A stretch of DNA of 64,000 bases from Aliarcobacter sp017996075 (GTDB lineage Bacteria > Campylobacterota > Campylobacteria > Campylobacterales > Arcobacteraceae), in NCBI RefSeq assembly GCF_051062515.1, contig NZ_JAMXEK010000007.1; one strand, written 5' to 3'. The notes beneath the pieces were generated by a model that made no database searches, was not told the DNA's origin, and saw only the letters and a list, made by a program, of their open reading frames with translations. Position 1 is the first letter of the stretch; each line of letters begins with the position of its first letter. Both the position numbers and the translations under genes were made by a program. Below, piece after piece: positions 35,469 through 44,461 of the stretch.

Positions 35469-35615
35469 TAGTTAGATGTGTGAAAAGATGTGAATATATA
35501 TTTGATTTTAATCACTATATAAAACATCTATATTTTAGTGCTTAGAGCAGTATTTACATCTTTTCACATAGACTACTACTAATACTTAAAAAATAAATAA
35601 AAATAGGAGAAAGAA
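35469..35615 (+). other. Candidate replication origin: dnaA-dnaN intergenic inverted repeat
   Basis: The 147-base gap holds TGTGAAAAGATGTGAATA at 35479-35496 and a near-exact complement at 35551-35568 (13 perfect bases, 17 of 18 overall). Read on either strand they contain several TTTTCACA or TATTCACA words, close to DnaA boxes with the TTCAC core. In Campylobacter jejuni the origin lies between dnaA and dnaN. Together with the boxes before dnaA this fits a bipartite origin; not tested. Confidence 0.6.
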
Positions 35616-36686
35616 ATGAAGCTAGTAATAAACAAATCTACTTTAGAAAATGTTGTAAGTCAAATGCAACCATTTTTAGAAAAAAAAGATTCAAGTGCAA
35701 TTACATCTCATTTATATTTAGAAATAGCAAATAGCAAAATGACTATAAAAGCTACTGATTATGAAATTGGTCTTGAAGTTACAATTGATACTATAAGTGA
35801 TTTTGAAGATGGAAAAACAACAGTAAATGGAAATAATCTATTAGGATTTATTAAAAGATTAAAAAATGAAGATATTAATTTAGAAACTAGTTCAAATAAC
35901 TTAATTATAAAACAAGGTAAATCAATATTTAAATTACCAAGTTATGATCCAAATGAATATCCAACTATAAACAAATATGAAAATTTAAAAGATTTAACTA
36001 TCTCTACAATTAACTTTATAAATTCAATTAAAAAAATATCTCCAGCAATAGATAACAACAATCCAAAATTTGAATTAAATGGAGCATTACTAGATATAAA
36101 AAGTCAAAAAATAAATTTTTGTGCAACAGATACTAGAAGATTAGCAATGAATAGTTTAGAAAATATGTCAAATGAAGAAGTACAGTTAATTATTCCAAAA
36201 AAAGCTATTTTCGAAATTCAAAAACTATTTTTAGATAATGCAAAAATTTCATATGATAATACGAATTTAGTAATAAGAAATGAAAATACAACTTTCTTTA
36301 CAAAACTTATAAATGGAAAATATCCAGATTATGAAAGAATTATTCCATTAAATCTTAAAAATAATCTATATATTCCAAAAAATATATTTATTGAATCTAT
36401 AAAACTTATTACATCTTTAAATTCAAATATAAAAATTACATTTACAACTCAAGGTATTATTTTTGAATCTTTAGATACAGATAGTGTTGCAAATACACAA
36501 GTTGATATAGATTTAAATATTCCAAATGATTTTTATATAGCTGTAAATGCAAAATATATTTTAGATTTTTTAAGTATGACAACAAGTGATAAAATAAAAA
36601 TAGGATTTAATGAATCAAATCTTCCATTTTATTTGGAAGATAATAAATTTATCACAATAGTAATGCCAATAGTATTAGAAAAATAA
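35616..36686 (+). CDS. dnaN: DNA polymerase III beta subunit (sliding clamp)
   Basis: The 356-residue protein has the three repeated clamp domains and typical stretches such as ALLDIKSQKINFCATDTRRLAMN and KFITIVMPIVLEK at the C-terminus, which is the partner-binding end of beta clamps. It forms the ring that holds the polymerase on DNA. It is separated from dnaA by the candidate origin and from gyrB by 12 bases. Confidence 0.96.
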   Translation: MKLVINKSTLENVVSQMQPFLEKKDSSAITSHLYLEIANSKMTIKATDYEIGLEVTIDTISDFEDGKTTVNGNNLLGFIKRLKNEDINLETSSNNLIIKQGKSIFKLPSYDPNEYPTINKYENLKDLTISTINFINSIKKISPAIDNNNPKFELNGALLDIKSQKINFCATDTRRLAMNSLENMSNEEVQLIIPKKAIFEIQKLFLDNAKISYDNTNLVIRNENTTFFTKLINGKYPDYERIIPLNLKNNLYIPKNIFIESIKLITSLNSNIKITFTTQGIIFESLDTDSVANTQVDIDLNIPNDFYIAVNAKYILDFLSMTTSDKIKIGFNESNLPFYLEDNKFITIVMPIVLEK

Positions 36687-36698
36687 AAGGAAAATAAA

Positions 36699-39017
36699 AT
36701 GTCACAAGAATATGGTGCTAATAATATTAAAGTTTTAAAAGGTCTTGAAGCTGTTAGAAAAAGACCAGGAATGTATATTGGAGATACAAATATAAATGGT
36801 CTTCATCACTTAGTTTATGAAGTTGTTGATAACTCAATAGATGAAGCAATGGCTGGATTTTGTAGAAATATTAAAATAACACTAAGCAAAGATGGATGGG
36901 CAAAAATTGAAGATGATGGAAGAGGAATTCCAACTGCAATTCATCCAACAGAAGGAATAAGTGCAGCTACTGTTGCTTTAACAGTTCTACATGCTGGTGG
37001 AAAATTTGATAAAGATACATATAAAGTTTCAGGTGGACTTCATGGAGTTGGGGTTTCAGTTGTAAATGCTTTATCAAAACATCTTAAAATGACAGTTTAC
37101 AGAGAAGGTAAAATTCATTATCAAGAGTTTAAAGAGGGAATTCCTCAAGGAACTTTAGAAGTTATTGGAGATAGTCCTAGAAAAACTGGAACAACTATTG
37201 AATTTTTAGTAGATGATTCTATTTTTGAAGTTACTAAATATGAATTTAATATTCTTAAAAAAAGATTTAAAGAAGTTGCTTATTTAAATCCTATGATTTC
37301 TATTACGCTTGAAGATGAATTATCTAAAATTAAAGAAGTTTATCACTTTGAAGGTGGTATTAAACAATTTGTTGCTGATTTAAATAAAGATGCAGCTTTG
37401 TGTGATGTTATGCACTTTAGTGATAAAGTAGATGGTGTAGAAGTTGACATTGCTATGATGTATAACGATACATATATTGAAAAAACTCTATCTTTTGTAA
37501 ATAATATTAGAACTATTGATGGTGGAACGCACGAAGCTGGTTTTAAAGCAGGACTTACAAGAAGTATTTCGAAGTATTTGAGTGAAAATGCAGCTGCAAG
37601 AGAGAAAGATGCAAAAATAACTGGTGATGATGTAAGAGAAGGTTTAATAGCAGTTGTTTCAGTAAAAGTTCCAGAACCTCAATTTGAAGGACAAACAAAA
37701 GGAAAATTAGGAAGCTCTTATGTAAGACCTATTGCTCAAAAATTAACAGGTGACAACTTAGATAAATATTTTGAAGAAAATCCTACACAAGCAAGAGCTG
37801 TTATGGAAAAATCTTTGATGGCAGCAAGAGGAAGAGAAGCTGCTAAAAAAGCAAGAGAGTTAACTAGAAAAAAAGACTCTATGAGTGTTGGAACACTTCC
37901 TGGAAAACTTGCTGATTGTCAAAGTAAAGATCCAACTATAAGAGAGTTATATCTAGTGGAAGGTGATAGTGCTGGAGGAAGTGCTAAACAAGGAAGAGAT
38001 AGAGTTTATCAAGCAATTTTACCTCTAAAAGGAAAAATTCTAAATGTTGAAAAATCAAGACTAGATAAAATTTTAAAATCTGATGAGATTAGAAATATAA
38101 TTACAGCTTTAGGTTGTGGAATTGGTGAAGATTTTAATGATGAAAAAGTAAGATATCATAAAATAATAGTTATGACAGATGCCGATGTTGATGGTAGCCA
38201 TATTCAAACTTTACTTTTAACTTTCTTCTTTAGATTTTTAAGACCGATTATTGAAAGAGGCTATTTATATATTGCACAACCACCACTTTACAGATATAAA
38301 AAAGGTAAAAATGAGATTTATTTAAAAGATAATGGAGCATTATCTGCTTATTTAATTGAAAATGGACTTGAAAATTTTGAATTTGAAGGTATGGGATATA
38401 ATGATTTACTTGATTTGTTTAAACAAGTTGCACGTTATAGATCAATGCTTGAGCAATTAGCAAAAAGATACTCTTTGATTGAGGTTTTAAAATATTTAAT
38501 TGAAAATAGTGATTTAGTAAATTTAGATTTTGCTACTTTATATGAAAAAGTTAAACTATTTTTAGAAGCACGTGGTTATAACATACTTTCAAAAACTGTT
38601 AATGAAACAAAAATTCAACTTTTTGTTCAAACAAATGCAGGACTTGAAGAGTTAATAATCGATGAAGAACTTTTTGCATCACCTTATTTTAGTGAATCAA
38701 CTTTTATTTTTACAAAATTAAAAGAGAGAGATTTAACACTATTTGAAGGTCGTGATTTAATTGAACTTCTTGAAGAGATTGAAAGTTTAGCTAAAAAAGG
38801 TGCATATATTCAAAGATATAAAGGTCTTGGAGAGATGAATCCTGAACAACTTTGGGAGACAACTATGACACCTGAAAATAGAAGACTTTTAAGAGTAAAA
38901 ATAGAAGATGCAGAAATTGCAAGTGATACATTTACTCTATTTATGGGTGATGAAGTAGAACCTAGAAGAAACTATATAGAGTCTCACGCAAAAGATGTTG
39001 AACATCTTGATGTTTAA
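36699..39017 (+). CDS. gyrB: DNA gyrase subunit B
   Basis: GyrB is the ATPase of gyrase, which introduces negative supercoils. The 772-residue protein starts SQEYGANNIKVLKGLEAVRKRPGMYIGD, contains the GHKL ATPase loops (EVVDNSIDEAMAG, GGLHGVGVSVVNALS), the TOPRIM domain (LVEGDSAGGSAKQGRDR, MTDADVDGSHI) and the C-terminal GyrB tail IQRYKGLGEMNPEQLWETTM. Convergent with the next gene; the two stop codons overlap by four bases. Confidence 0.98.
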   Translation: MSQEYGANNIKVLKGLEAVRKRPGMYIGDTNINGLHHLVYEVVDNSIDEAMAGFCRNIKITLSKDGWAKIEDDGRGIPTAIHPTEGISAATVALTVLHAGGKFDKDTYKVSGGLHGVGVSVVNALSKHLKMTVYREGKIHYQEFKEGIPQGTLEVIGDSPRKTGTTIEFLVDDSIFEVTKYEFNILKKRFKEVAYLNPMISITLEDELSKIKEVYHFEGGIKQFVADLNKDAALCDVMHFSDKVDGVEVDIAMMYNDTYIEKTLSFVNNIRTIDGGTHEAGFKAGLTRSISKYLSENAAAREKDAKITGDDVREGLIAVVSVKVPEPQFEGQTKGKLGSSYVRPIAQKLTGDNLDKYFEENPTQARAVMEKSLMAARGREAAKKARELTRKKDSMSVGTLPGKLADCQSKDPTIRELYLVEGDSAGGSAKQGRDRVYQAILPLKGKILNVEKSRLDKILKSDEIRNIITALGCGIGEDFNDEKVRYHKIIVMTDADVDGSHIQTLLLTFFFRFLRPIIERGYLYIAQPPLYRYKKGKNEIYLKDNGALSAYLIENGLENFEFEGMGYNDLLDLFKQVARYRSMLEQLAKRYSLIEVLKYLIENSDLVNLDFATLYEKVKLFLEARGYNILSKTVNETKIQLFVQTNAGLEELIIDEELFASPYFSESTFIFTKLKERDLTLFEGRDLIELLEEIESLAKKGAYIQRYKGLGEMNPEQLWETTMTPENRRLLRVKIEDAEIASDTFTLFMGDEVEPRRNYIESHAKDVEHLDV

Positions 39018-39988
39018 GCTAAAGGTTTTAAACCTTTAGCAATTGCAATTGCAATTAAAAATCCATGATTTAAACTACTTGAAATAGATCCTTCACTTGC
39101 ATTGCTAATATCTCCAGCTATATATAAATTTTTACAACAACACTCAAAGTTTTCATCAAAAATTGGTTTTAAATTATCACTAATATTTACCCCACAATTT
39201 TTTAAAAAATCAATAGGAGCTGTTCCTCCAATAGCATAAATTACTCTATTGAAATTTTGACTTTCACCATTTGAATAATTTACTTTAACAAATCCATTAT
39301 CTTCTTCTAAAGAGTTTATATCACAGTTTAATTTTATATTTAACTGCTTAGCATCTTCATATTTTTTTAACATCTCCTCATTTATTTTATTTAATCTGGT
39401 AAAACTCTCTTTTCTATATGCTAAGGTTACAATATTTTCATCAAAAGCTAGTGAATATGCATACTCAGCAGCACTATTTCCACCGCCAACTACTAATATT
39501 TTTTCATTTTTTGAACAATTATCAAGATTAAAATTTACATTTTTTTGAATCTCTAAAGGTATTTTATAATTAGGTTTATTTGGTTTTCCCATCTTTCCAA
39601 TAGCAATTACAACATTTTTTGCTTTATAAATATCTAACTTAGTATGGATTTCAAAAATTTCATTATCAAGTTTTATAACTTTTTCTACTTCATTATTATA
39701 AATTGTAGGTATATTATATTTTTTTAAAAGAGTTTCAAAATAGTTTAATACCTCTTCTTTTAATCCACCATCAAAAGGAATATTTCCAATAAGGTTTATT
39801 ATTTGATTACGCCAATACTTATCAACTCTTTTTCCATCTTTATAAAAGCTTCTTATAGTACTAAAAAAATTATCACTTTTTTCAATTAATAATATATTTT
39901 CAATATTTTGTACTTTTAACTCAATAGCACAACTTAGTCCAGAAACCCCAGCTCCAACAATTACTGTATCAAATATTTTTGAACTCAT
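39014..39988 (-). CDS. NAD(P)/FAD-dependent oxidoreductase (YpdA-like)
   Basis: The 324-residue protein has an FAD-binding GAGVSGLSCA near the N-terminus, a second nucleotide-binding motif VVGGGNSAAEYA (about 163-174) and the C-terminal GDISNASEGSISSSLNHG flavin motif. It lacks the CxxC disulfide of thioredoxin reductase, and the single-Cys-free layout matches YpdA-type reductases, which reduce low-molecular-weight thiol disulfides in Bacillus. The physiological substrate here is unknown. The end of the gene is a near-perfect palindrome shared with gyrB. Confidence 0.78.
   Translation of the reverse strand: MSSKIFDTVIVGAGVSGLSCAIELKVQNIENILLIEKSDNFFSTIRSFYKDGKRVDKYWRNQIINLIGNIPFDGGLKEEVLNYFETLLKKYNIPTIYNNEVEKVIKLDNEIFEIHTKLDIYKAKNVVIAIGKMGKPNKPNYKIPLEIQKNVNFNLDNCSKNEKILVVGGGNSAAEYAYSLAFDENIVTLAYRKESFTRLNKINEEMLKKYEDAKQLNIKLNCDINSLEEDNGFVKVNYSNGESQNFNRVIYAIGGTAPIDFLKNCGVNISDNLKPIFDENFECCCKNLYIAGDISNASEGSISSSLNHGFLIAIAIAKGLKPLA
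39018..39040. terminator. Palindrome at gyrB/oxidoreductase convergent ends
   Basis: GCTAAAGGTTT and its exact complement AAACCTTTAGC meet with one base between, forming a 23-base palindrome that codes the last codons of the minus-strand oxidoreductase and starts just after gyrB. A bidirectional terminator embedded in coding sequence is the simplest reading. Confidence 0.45.
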
Positions 39989-40097
39989 TTTTTAGCCTTT
40001 ATAAATATATTTTAATTTTATCTTTATTTTTGTAAATTAGCTTTATAAGAGATATTTGGATAGAATAATTTCAAAAATTTTTAAAAAAAGGTTACTA

Positions 40098-40481
40098 ATG
40101 GAAATAAAATATGGTGAAAAAGAGATTTTAGATTTTGATATAAATAACAAAGAAAACTTTTGGCCAAATGAACATGATAAAAATTACATAATTGACATAG
40201 AGTTACCAGAATTTATGGCAAAGTGTCCAAGAAGTGGTTACCCTGATTTTGCAACTATTAAGATTCAATATACACCAAATAAAAGAGTTATTGAGTTAAA
40301 AGCTTTGAAAATATATATAAACTCATTTATGAATAGATATATATCTCATGAAAACTCTGCAAATGAGATTTTTGATACACTTCTTTCAAAACTAGAACCA
40401 AAATGGCTTAAAGTAATTGCAGATTTTAAACCACGAGGAAATGTTCATACAGTTATTGAAATAGATAGCTCAAAAATATAA
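40098..40481 (+). CDS. queF: NADPH-dependent preQ0 reductase QueF
   Basis: QueF reduces 7-cyano-7-deazaguanine to preQ1 in queuosine synthesis. The 127-residue form (type I) contains AKCPRSGYPDFATI with the catalytic cysteine and a downstream ALKIYINSFMNRYISHENS. I chose ATG 40098 because AAAAAGG lies upstream and the in-frame start 42 bases earlier adds a non-family extension. No preQ1 riboswitch is evident in the 110-base gap before it. Confidence 0.93.
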   Translation: MEIKYGEKEILDFDINNKENFWPNEHDKNYIIDIELPEFMAKCPRSGYPDFATIKIQYTPNKRVIELKALKIYINSFMNRYISHENSANEIFDTLLSKLEPKWLKVIADFKPRGNVHTVIEIDSSKI

Positions 40482-40494
40482 AAAGAGAATAACC

Positions 40495-41082
40495 TTGCAA
40501 AGATTGGTAACAACTTCAGAAGCTTCAGAGATTTTAGGAATCTCTTTGCAGGGTATTCACTACCGCATTAAAAGAAACCAACTAAAATCAGAGAAAAAAG
40601 ATGGAAAACTATTTGTTTATATAGATGAGCAAACTATAAAAAATAGTTTAAATGAAACTAAACAAAATAATCAAGAAGCTATTTTTGAAAGAGTAATTCA
40701 ATCAAAAGATGAACAGATAGAAATTTTGAAAAAATCTATAAAATGGATGAAAAATCAGCATTTTATGGAGATAAAAAGACTTGAAAAAAATCAAAAAAGA
40801 GTTATAGAAGTTTTTAATAGTGAAATAAAACTTTTACAAAGTGCTTTTAATGAAATGAGAGCAATATACAAACCTCAAATTGAAAATCAAAAAAATGAGA
40901 AAAAAAATGAATTTATAACACTACAAGATTTTTTTATTATTTTAAAAAGAGCTTCAAAGAGTGATTTGGAAATAAAAAATACTATTTTAAATGCTGTAAA
41001 AAATGGCGATAAAAGATTTATTTATAATAAAAATAGTAAAAAACTTTTAATTTTAAATGATAGTTTCGAAGATTTGATTTAA
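40495..41082 (+). CDS. Helix-turn-helix protein with coiled coil
   Basis: The 195-residue protein begins with an excisionase/MerR-type helix-turn-helix, TSEASEILGISLQGIHYRIKRNQLKSEKK, followed by a long charged coiled coil (about 60-130) and a short helical C-terminus. Specific function is not recognised; such proteins bind DNA as dimers. The start is probably TTG 40495, since the ATG alternatives cut into the HTH. It follows queF with 13 bases between. Confidence 0.65.
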   Translation: MQRLVTTSEASEILGISLQGIHYRIKRNQLKSEKKDGKLFVYIDEQTIKNSLNETKQNNQEAIFERVIQSKDEQIEILKKSIKWMKNQHFMEIKRLEKNQKRVIEVFNSEIKLLQSAFNEMRAIYKPQIENQKNEKKNEFITLQDFFIILKRASKSDLEIKNTILNAVKNGDKRFIYNKNSKKLLILNDSFEDLI

Positions 41083-41085
41083 AAT

Positions 41086-41108
41086 AAGGAGTAAAAAAGT
41101 ACTCCTTT
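41086..41108 (+). terminator. Terminator after the HTH gene
   Basis: AAGGAGTA pairs with TACTCCTT around AAAAAG, starting four bases past the stop codon. The T-run is short, and the candidate SRP RNA follows directly. Confidence 0.6.
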
Positions 41109-41116
41109 CCAGATAA

Positions 41117-41254
41117 CCAATCACAACATTAAAAAAGGTGCCTTGCTATATTCCTATCCTGGGGCGTTGTCTTTAGAAATGCTTGACAGGGTCTAAAAAG
41201 GAGCATTCAAAACACTTTTGTGTTCTCAATGCTACTTTTAAAGATTGTGATTTT
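41117..41254 (+). ncRNA. ffs: Probable signal recognition particle RNA (divergent, 4.5S-like)
   Basis: The stretch is more GC-rich than its surroundings and has no gene. It is framed by AATCACAA (41119-41126) and TTGTGATT (41245-41252) as an outer stem, with GCGTTG (41164-41169) pairing with CAATGC (41227-41232). At the tip, TTGA-CAGG-(G)TCT-AAAA-AGG-AGCA-(T)TCAA (41183-41210) reproduces the SRP RNA core: an outer pair, CAGG facing AGCA as the symmetric loop, a three-base stem and a four-base loop. In most bacteria the loop is GGAA; AAAA here would be a divergence. Identity is inferred from structure. SRP RNA with Ffh targets membrane proteins. Confidence 0.6.
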
Positions 41255-41290
41255 AGCTAATATAACTTTAATATATAATAAAAGAGAAAA

Positions 41291-41707
41291 ATGACATATT
41301 TAATACTTTTTATTTCAGCATTTGCAAGTGCAACTTTGCTTCCTCTTGGAAGTGAAGCTTTGCTTATTTACAATATTAAAGAGGGTTTTAATATCTATGC
41401 TCTTTTATTAATTGCAACTTTTGGAAATGTTTTAGGCTCAATTTTGAACTACTATTTGGGTTTAAAGGGTGAAGAGTATTTAGTAAATAAGAACTTAGTC
41501 AAAGAAAAATATATAGATAGCTCCAAAAAATATTTTGATAGATTTGGAGCTTTTTCTTTACTTTTTGCATGGTTACCAATAATTGGTGATCCAATTACTT
41601 TTATAGCAGGAGTTTTGAGATATGATTTTAGAAAATTTCTTGTTTTAGTAGTAATTTCTAAATTTTCAAGATATCTGTTTATAGCTTTGGTAATTAAATT
41701 ACTATAA
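41291..41707 (+). CDS. YqaA-type (DedA/VTT-like) membrane protein
   Basis: The 138-residue protein has four to five hydrophobic segments and the DedA/VTT-domain pattern SFASATLLPLGSE..., GNVLGSILNYYLGLKGE, FDRFGAFSLLFAWLPIIGDPITFIAG. It corresponds to YqaA of E. coli, whose function is not known. Its 3' end overlaps by six bases the convergent methyltransferase. Confidence 0.85.
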   Translation: MTYLILFISAFASATLLPLGSEALLIYNIKEGFNIYALLLIATFGNVLGSILNYYLGLKGEEYLVNKNLVKEKYIDSSKKYFDRFGAFSLLFAWLPIIGDPITFIAGVLRYDFRKFLVLVVISKFSRYLFIALVIKLL

Positions 41708-42508
41708 ATCTTTTTCCCAATAAATAAATGCCCAAATCAAACTCTCATCTTTTTCTTTTAATTTATAAGTTGTATTAAAATACTCTCTTAATATTTTTTC
41801 CTCTTTTTTAGATATTTTTCCTAAACTCCATTTTAATTTTTGAATAAATTCATCTTCATTTGAAGTGTCAAATTTTTTGCTACTTGTTTTTATAAAATCA
41901 ACTTTTGCAAAAATTCCCATAGTGTGAAGTGTGTTTAAAAGATATATATAATCGGGTCGTGGAATAATATCTCTTTTAATTTGATTTAAAATCTCTTTGT
42001 CTATAAAACTTCCTCCAACTTTTGTAGTGATATAGACTCTTTTATTTGCTTTTTCATTTAGTTTTATTAGAGCTTTTTTTATATCTTTTACTTCCATTGA
42101 CCTACTAGCAATTACAATATCGGCATTTGGAACATCTTCCCAAGAGTCATACCAAGATTTGTCAATTGTAATAAGATTTTCTATATTTTGCTCTTTTGCA
42201 TTTTGTTTTGCAAGTTCAAGCATAGTAGGTGAGTAATCAAGAGCATAAATATTTTTTAGTTTTTTGGCAAGAGCTAAAGAGATAGTTGCAGGTCCGCTTC
42301 CAACATCAAGTAGAGTTTCACAATCGTTTAAATCAACTTTTTTTATAAAATCTTTTGTGTATGAACTAGCTTTTATATTTTGGTTAAACTCTTTTGCTTT
42401 TTTATCCCAATCACTACTACTTTTACTTTTAAAAGTAGAGTTTTTCATCTGTTTTTTATATAGTTTTGAGAAATCTAATTTATCTAAATTTGTTTTTATT
42501 AATGCCAT
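41702..42508 (-). CDS. Class I SAM-dependent methyltransferase at the end of the mod operon
   Basis: The 268-residue protein has the Rossmann-type motifs LLDVGSGPATISLALAKK, ALDYSPTMLELAKQ and DIVIASRSM. It is preceded by modC with 11 bases between and is the last gene of the molybdate operon. The substrate is unknown. The operon context suggests a molybdenum-linked function, but the family is broad and a small-molecule substrate would be equally consistent. Confidence 0.8.
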   Translation of the reverse strand: MALIKTNLDKLDFSKLYKKQMKNSTFKSKSSSDWDKKAKEFNQNIKASSYTKDFIKKVDLNDCETLLDVGSGPATISLALAKKLKNIYALDYSPTMLELAKQNAKEQNIENLITIDKSWYDSWEDVPNADIVIASRSMEVKDIKKALIKLNEKANKRVYITTKVGGSFIDKEILNQIKRDIIPRPDYIYLLNTLHTMGIFAKVDFIKTSSKKFDTSNEDEFIQKLKWSLGKISKKEEKILREYFNTTYKLKEKDESLIWAFIYWEKDL

Positions 42509-42519
42509 TTTTTAATCCT

Positions 42520-43374
42520 TTAAAGTGTTTTTATAATTGGAGTAAATGCTTTTGTACTTACATTTACTTTTTCTCCAATTATTAAATTTTGAGTTTCTAT
42601 ATTTGAAATTACAACTTCTACAATTTGTTGACCAATAGCTACAATAGCAATATTTATAACATCAACTTTTATAATATCAAGTAGAACACCTTCAAAACTA
42701 AACTTTTGGCTTCCTTGAGTTTTAAGTAAAATATCTTTTGGTAAGCCATCATCTATAATTTTTCCATTTTTTAAAACTAAAACTCTAGATGCTAATTTAT
42801 ATATCTCACTTGGATCATGACTTACCATAATAGTTGTAGTTTTAAACTCTTTATGAAGTGTTAAAATCTCATCTTGAAGTTTTAATCTCATGTGAGGATC
42901 AAGAGCTGAAAGTGGTTCATCCATAAGAAGTATTTTTGGTCTTTTCATTAAAGCACGACAAAGACTAACACGCTGTTTTTGACCACCACTTAAAGAGTTT
43001 GGATATCTATTTTTAAGCTCATACAAATCTGTTAAGCTTAGAAGTTGTTTAGCTAAATCTTTATCTTTTTTTACATAAAGCAAATTATCAATTACACTTA
43101 AATTTGGAAATAGTGCATAATCTTGAAAAACAAATCCTATATCTCTTTTTTGAATAGGTTTTTTAATCTTTTCATTTAACCAAATTTCACCATCTACAAT
43201 AATCTCTCCAAAAGCTTCTTCAAGACCAGCAAGAACTCTTAAAAGTGTAGTTTTCCCACTTCCACTATCTCCACTTAATGCTACAAATTCGCCATTTTGT
43301 AAAGATAGATTTATATCTAAATTCATAACTCCATTTGAACCGTGAAGCTCTTTTTTTATACTTAAACTTATCAT
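42520..43374 (-). CDS. modC: Molybdate ABC transporter ATPase ModC
   Basis: The 284-residue protein has Walker A SGDSGSGKTT (34-43), Q-loop FQDYALFPN, signature LSGGQKQR, Walker B LLMDEP and H-loop SHD, then a C-terminal TOBE domain (about 220-284) that binds oxyanion. ModC drives molybdate uptake. Its start overlaps the modB stop by four bases. Confidence 0.93.
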   Translation of the reverse strand: MISLSIKKELHGSNGVMNLDINLSLQNGEFVALSGDSGSGKTTLLRVLAGLEEAFGEIIVDGEIWLNEKIKKPIQKRDIGFVFQDYALFPNLSVIDNLLYVKKDKDLAKQLLSLTDLYELKNRYPNSLSGGQKQRVSLCRALMKRPKILLMDEPLSALDPHMRLKLQDEILTLHKEFKTTTIMVSHDPSEIYKLASRVLVLKNGKIIDDGLPKDILLKTQGSQKFSFEGVLLDIIKVDVINIAIVAIGQQIVEVVISNIETQNLIIGEKVNVSTKAFTPIIKTL

Positions 43375-44066
43375 TTAGAAAAACCTATCTTTTTTTGCTT
43401 ACCATTGAAAATGTAAACAGCAAGTAAAGTTATGAAACTCATAATAATCATAATTAAACTATAAATATGTGCATTCTTATAATCTAAAATCTCAACAAAC
43501 TCATAAATTGCAATTGCTGCTACTCTTGTCTCATTTGGAATACTTCCACCAATCATCAAAACAACCCCAAACTCTCCAACAGTATGAGCAAAAGTTATGA
43601 TTAGAGCTGTTAAAAGCGATGGTTTGATATTTGGTAAAGCTATTAATAAAACTGTTTTAAATTTCCCTTTTCCACTAATATAACTAGCTTCAAGCATATT
43701 TTTATTTAAGCTTTCAAACCCACTTTGAAGAGGATTTACCATAAAAGGAAGACTATAAATACAACTTGCAATAATAATTCCATAAAAATTAAATACAAGT
43801 TTTATTCCAAAGTAGTCATTGAAAAATTGACCAATTGGAGAATTATGTGATAATCCCCAAAGAAGATAAAATCCTAAAACAGTTGGAGGAACAACTAAAG
43901 GCATAGTGCAAAGTGCTTCTAAAAATGGTTTAGCTTTTGACTTTGTTTGTGATAAATACCAGCTAAGTGGCAAACATAGCACAAACAAAATCAAAGTAGT
44001 AATAAATGCCAATTTAAATGAGAGCAAAAATGGTGCATAATCTACACTTAATAGATAATCAATCAT
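43371..44066 (-). CDS. modB: Molybdate ABC transporter permease ModB
   Basis: The 231-residue inner-membrane protein has about six hydrophobic helices and the EAA loop motif EASYISGKGKFKTVLLIALPN typical of binding-protein-dependent permeases, with ALIITFAHTVGEFGVVLMIGG as in ModB. It overlaps the preceding TOBE gene by eight bases and modC by four. Confidence 0.94.
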   Translation of the reverse strand: MIDYLLSVDYAPFLLSFKLAFITTLILFVLCLPLSWYLSQTKSKAKPFLEALCTMPLVVPPTVLGFYLLWGLSHNSPIGQFFNDYFGIKLVFNFYGIIIASCIYSLPFMVNPLQSGFESLNKNMLEASYISGKGKFKTVLLIALPNIKPSLLTALIITFAHTVGEFGVVLMIGGSIPNETRVAAIAIYEFVEILDYKNAHIYSLIMIIMSFITLLAVYIFNGKQKKIGFSK

Positions 44067-44451
44067 GTAATACCCTTAAAATTGATAAATCACTAGCTTT
44101 TATTAAAATATTTACAATATTTCCCTCTTGTAAATCAAGTCTTTTTGAAGACTCTTTTGTGATTATACTTTCAAAAGTAGTATCTCCTATTTTTAAAGAG
44201 ATACTACTTAATAACTCTCCATTTTCTATAGCAACTATTTTTGCAAGAGCTTGGTTTGATAAACTAATATCTTCTATATAGTTTTTTGAAATTATTACAT
44301 TTGATGGTTTTACCAAAAGTTTTACCTTTGATTCTAATTTAACTTCCTTGTGTAGTTCTAAACTCATCATTTTTAAAGTTATATTATTAAAATCAAACTC
44401 TACAATATTTAAACTATCAATAGTTTTTATATCTTTTACTCTTGCAATCAT
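44059..44451 (-). CDS. Stand-alone TOBE (Mop-type) molybdate-binding protein
   Basis: The 130-residue protein consists of two TOBE/Mop-like repeats, with an SNQALAKIVAIENGELLSSISLKIGDTTFESIITKESSKRLDLQEGNIVNILIKASD segment of which short stretches (ALAKI, SLKIGD, VNILIKASD) match the Mop pattern. Such molbindins store or buffer molybdate. It sits between modA and modB in the operon. Confidence 0.83.
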   Translation of the reverse strand: MIARVKDIKTIDSLNIVEFDFNNITLKMMSLELHKEVKLESKVKLLVKPSNVIISKNYIEDISLSNQALAKIVAIENGELLSSISLKIGDTTFESIITKESSKRLDLQEGNIVNILIKASDLSILRVLHD

Positions 44452-44461
44452 AATAGACTCT

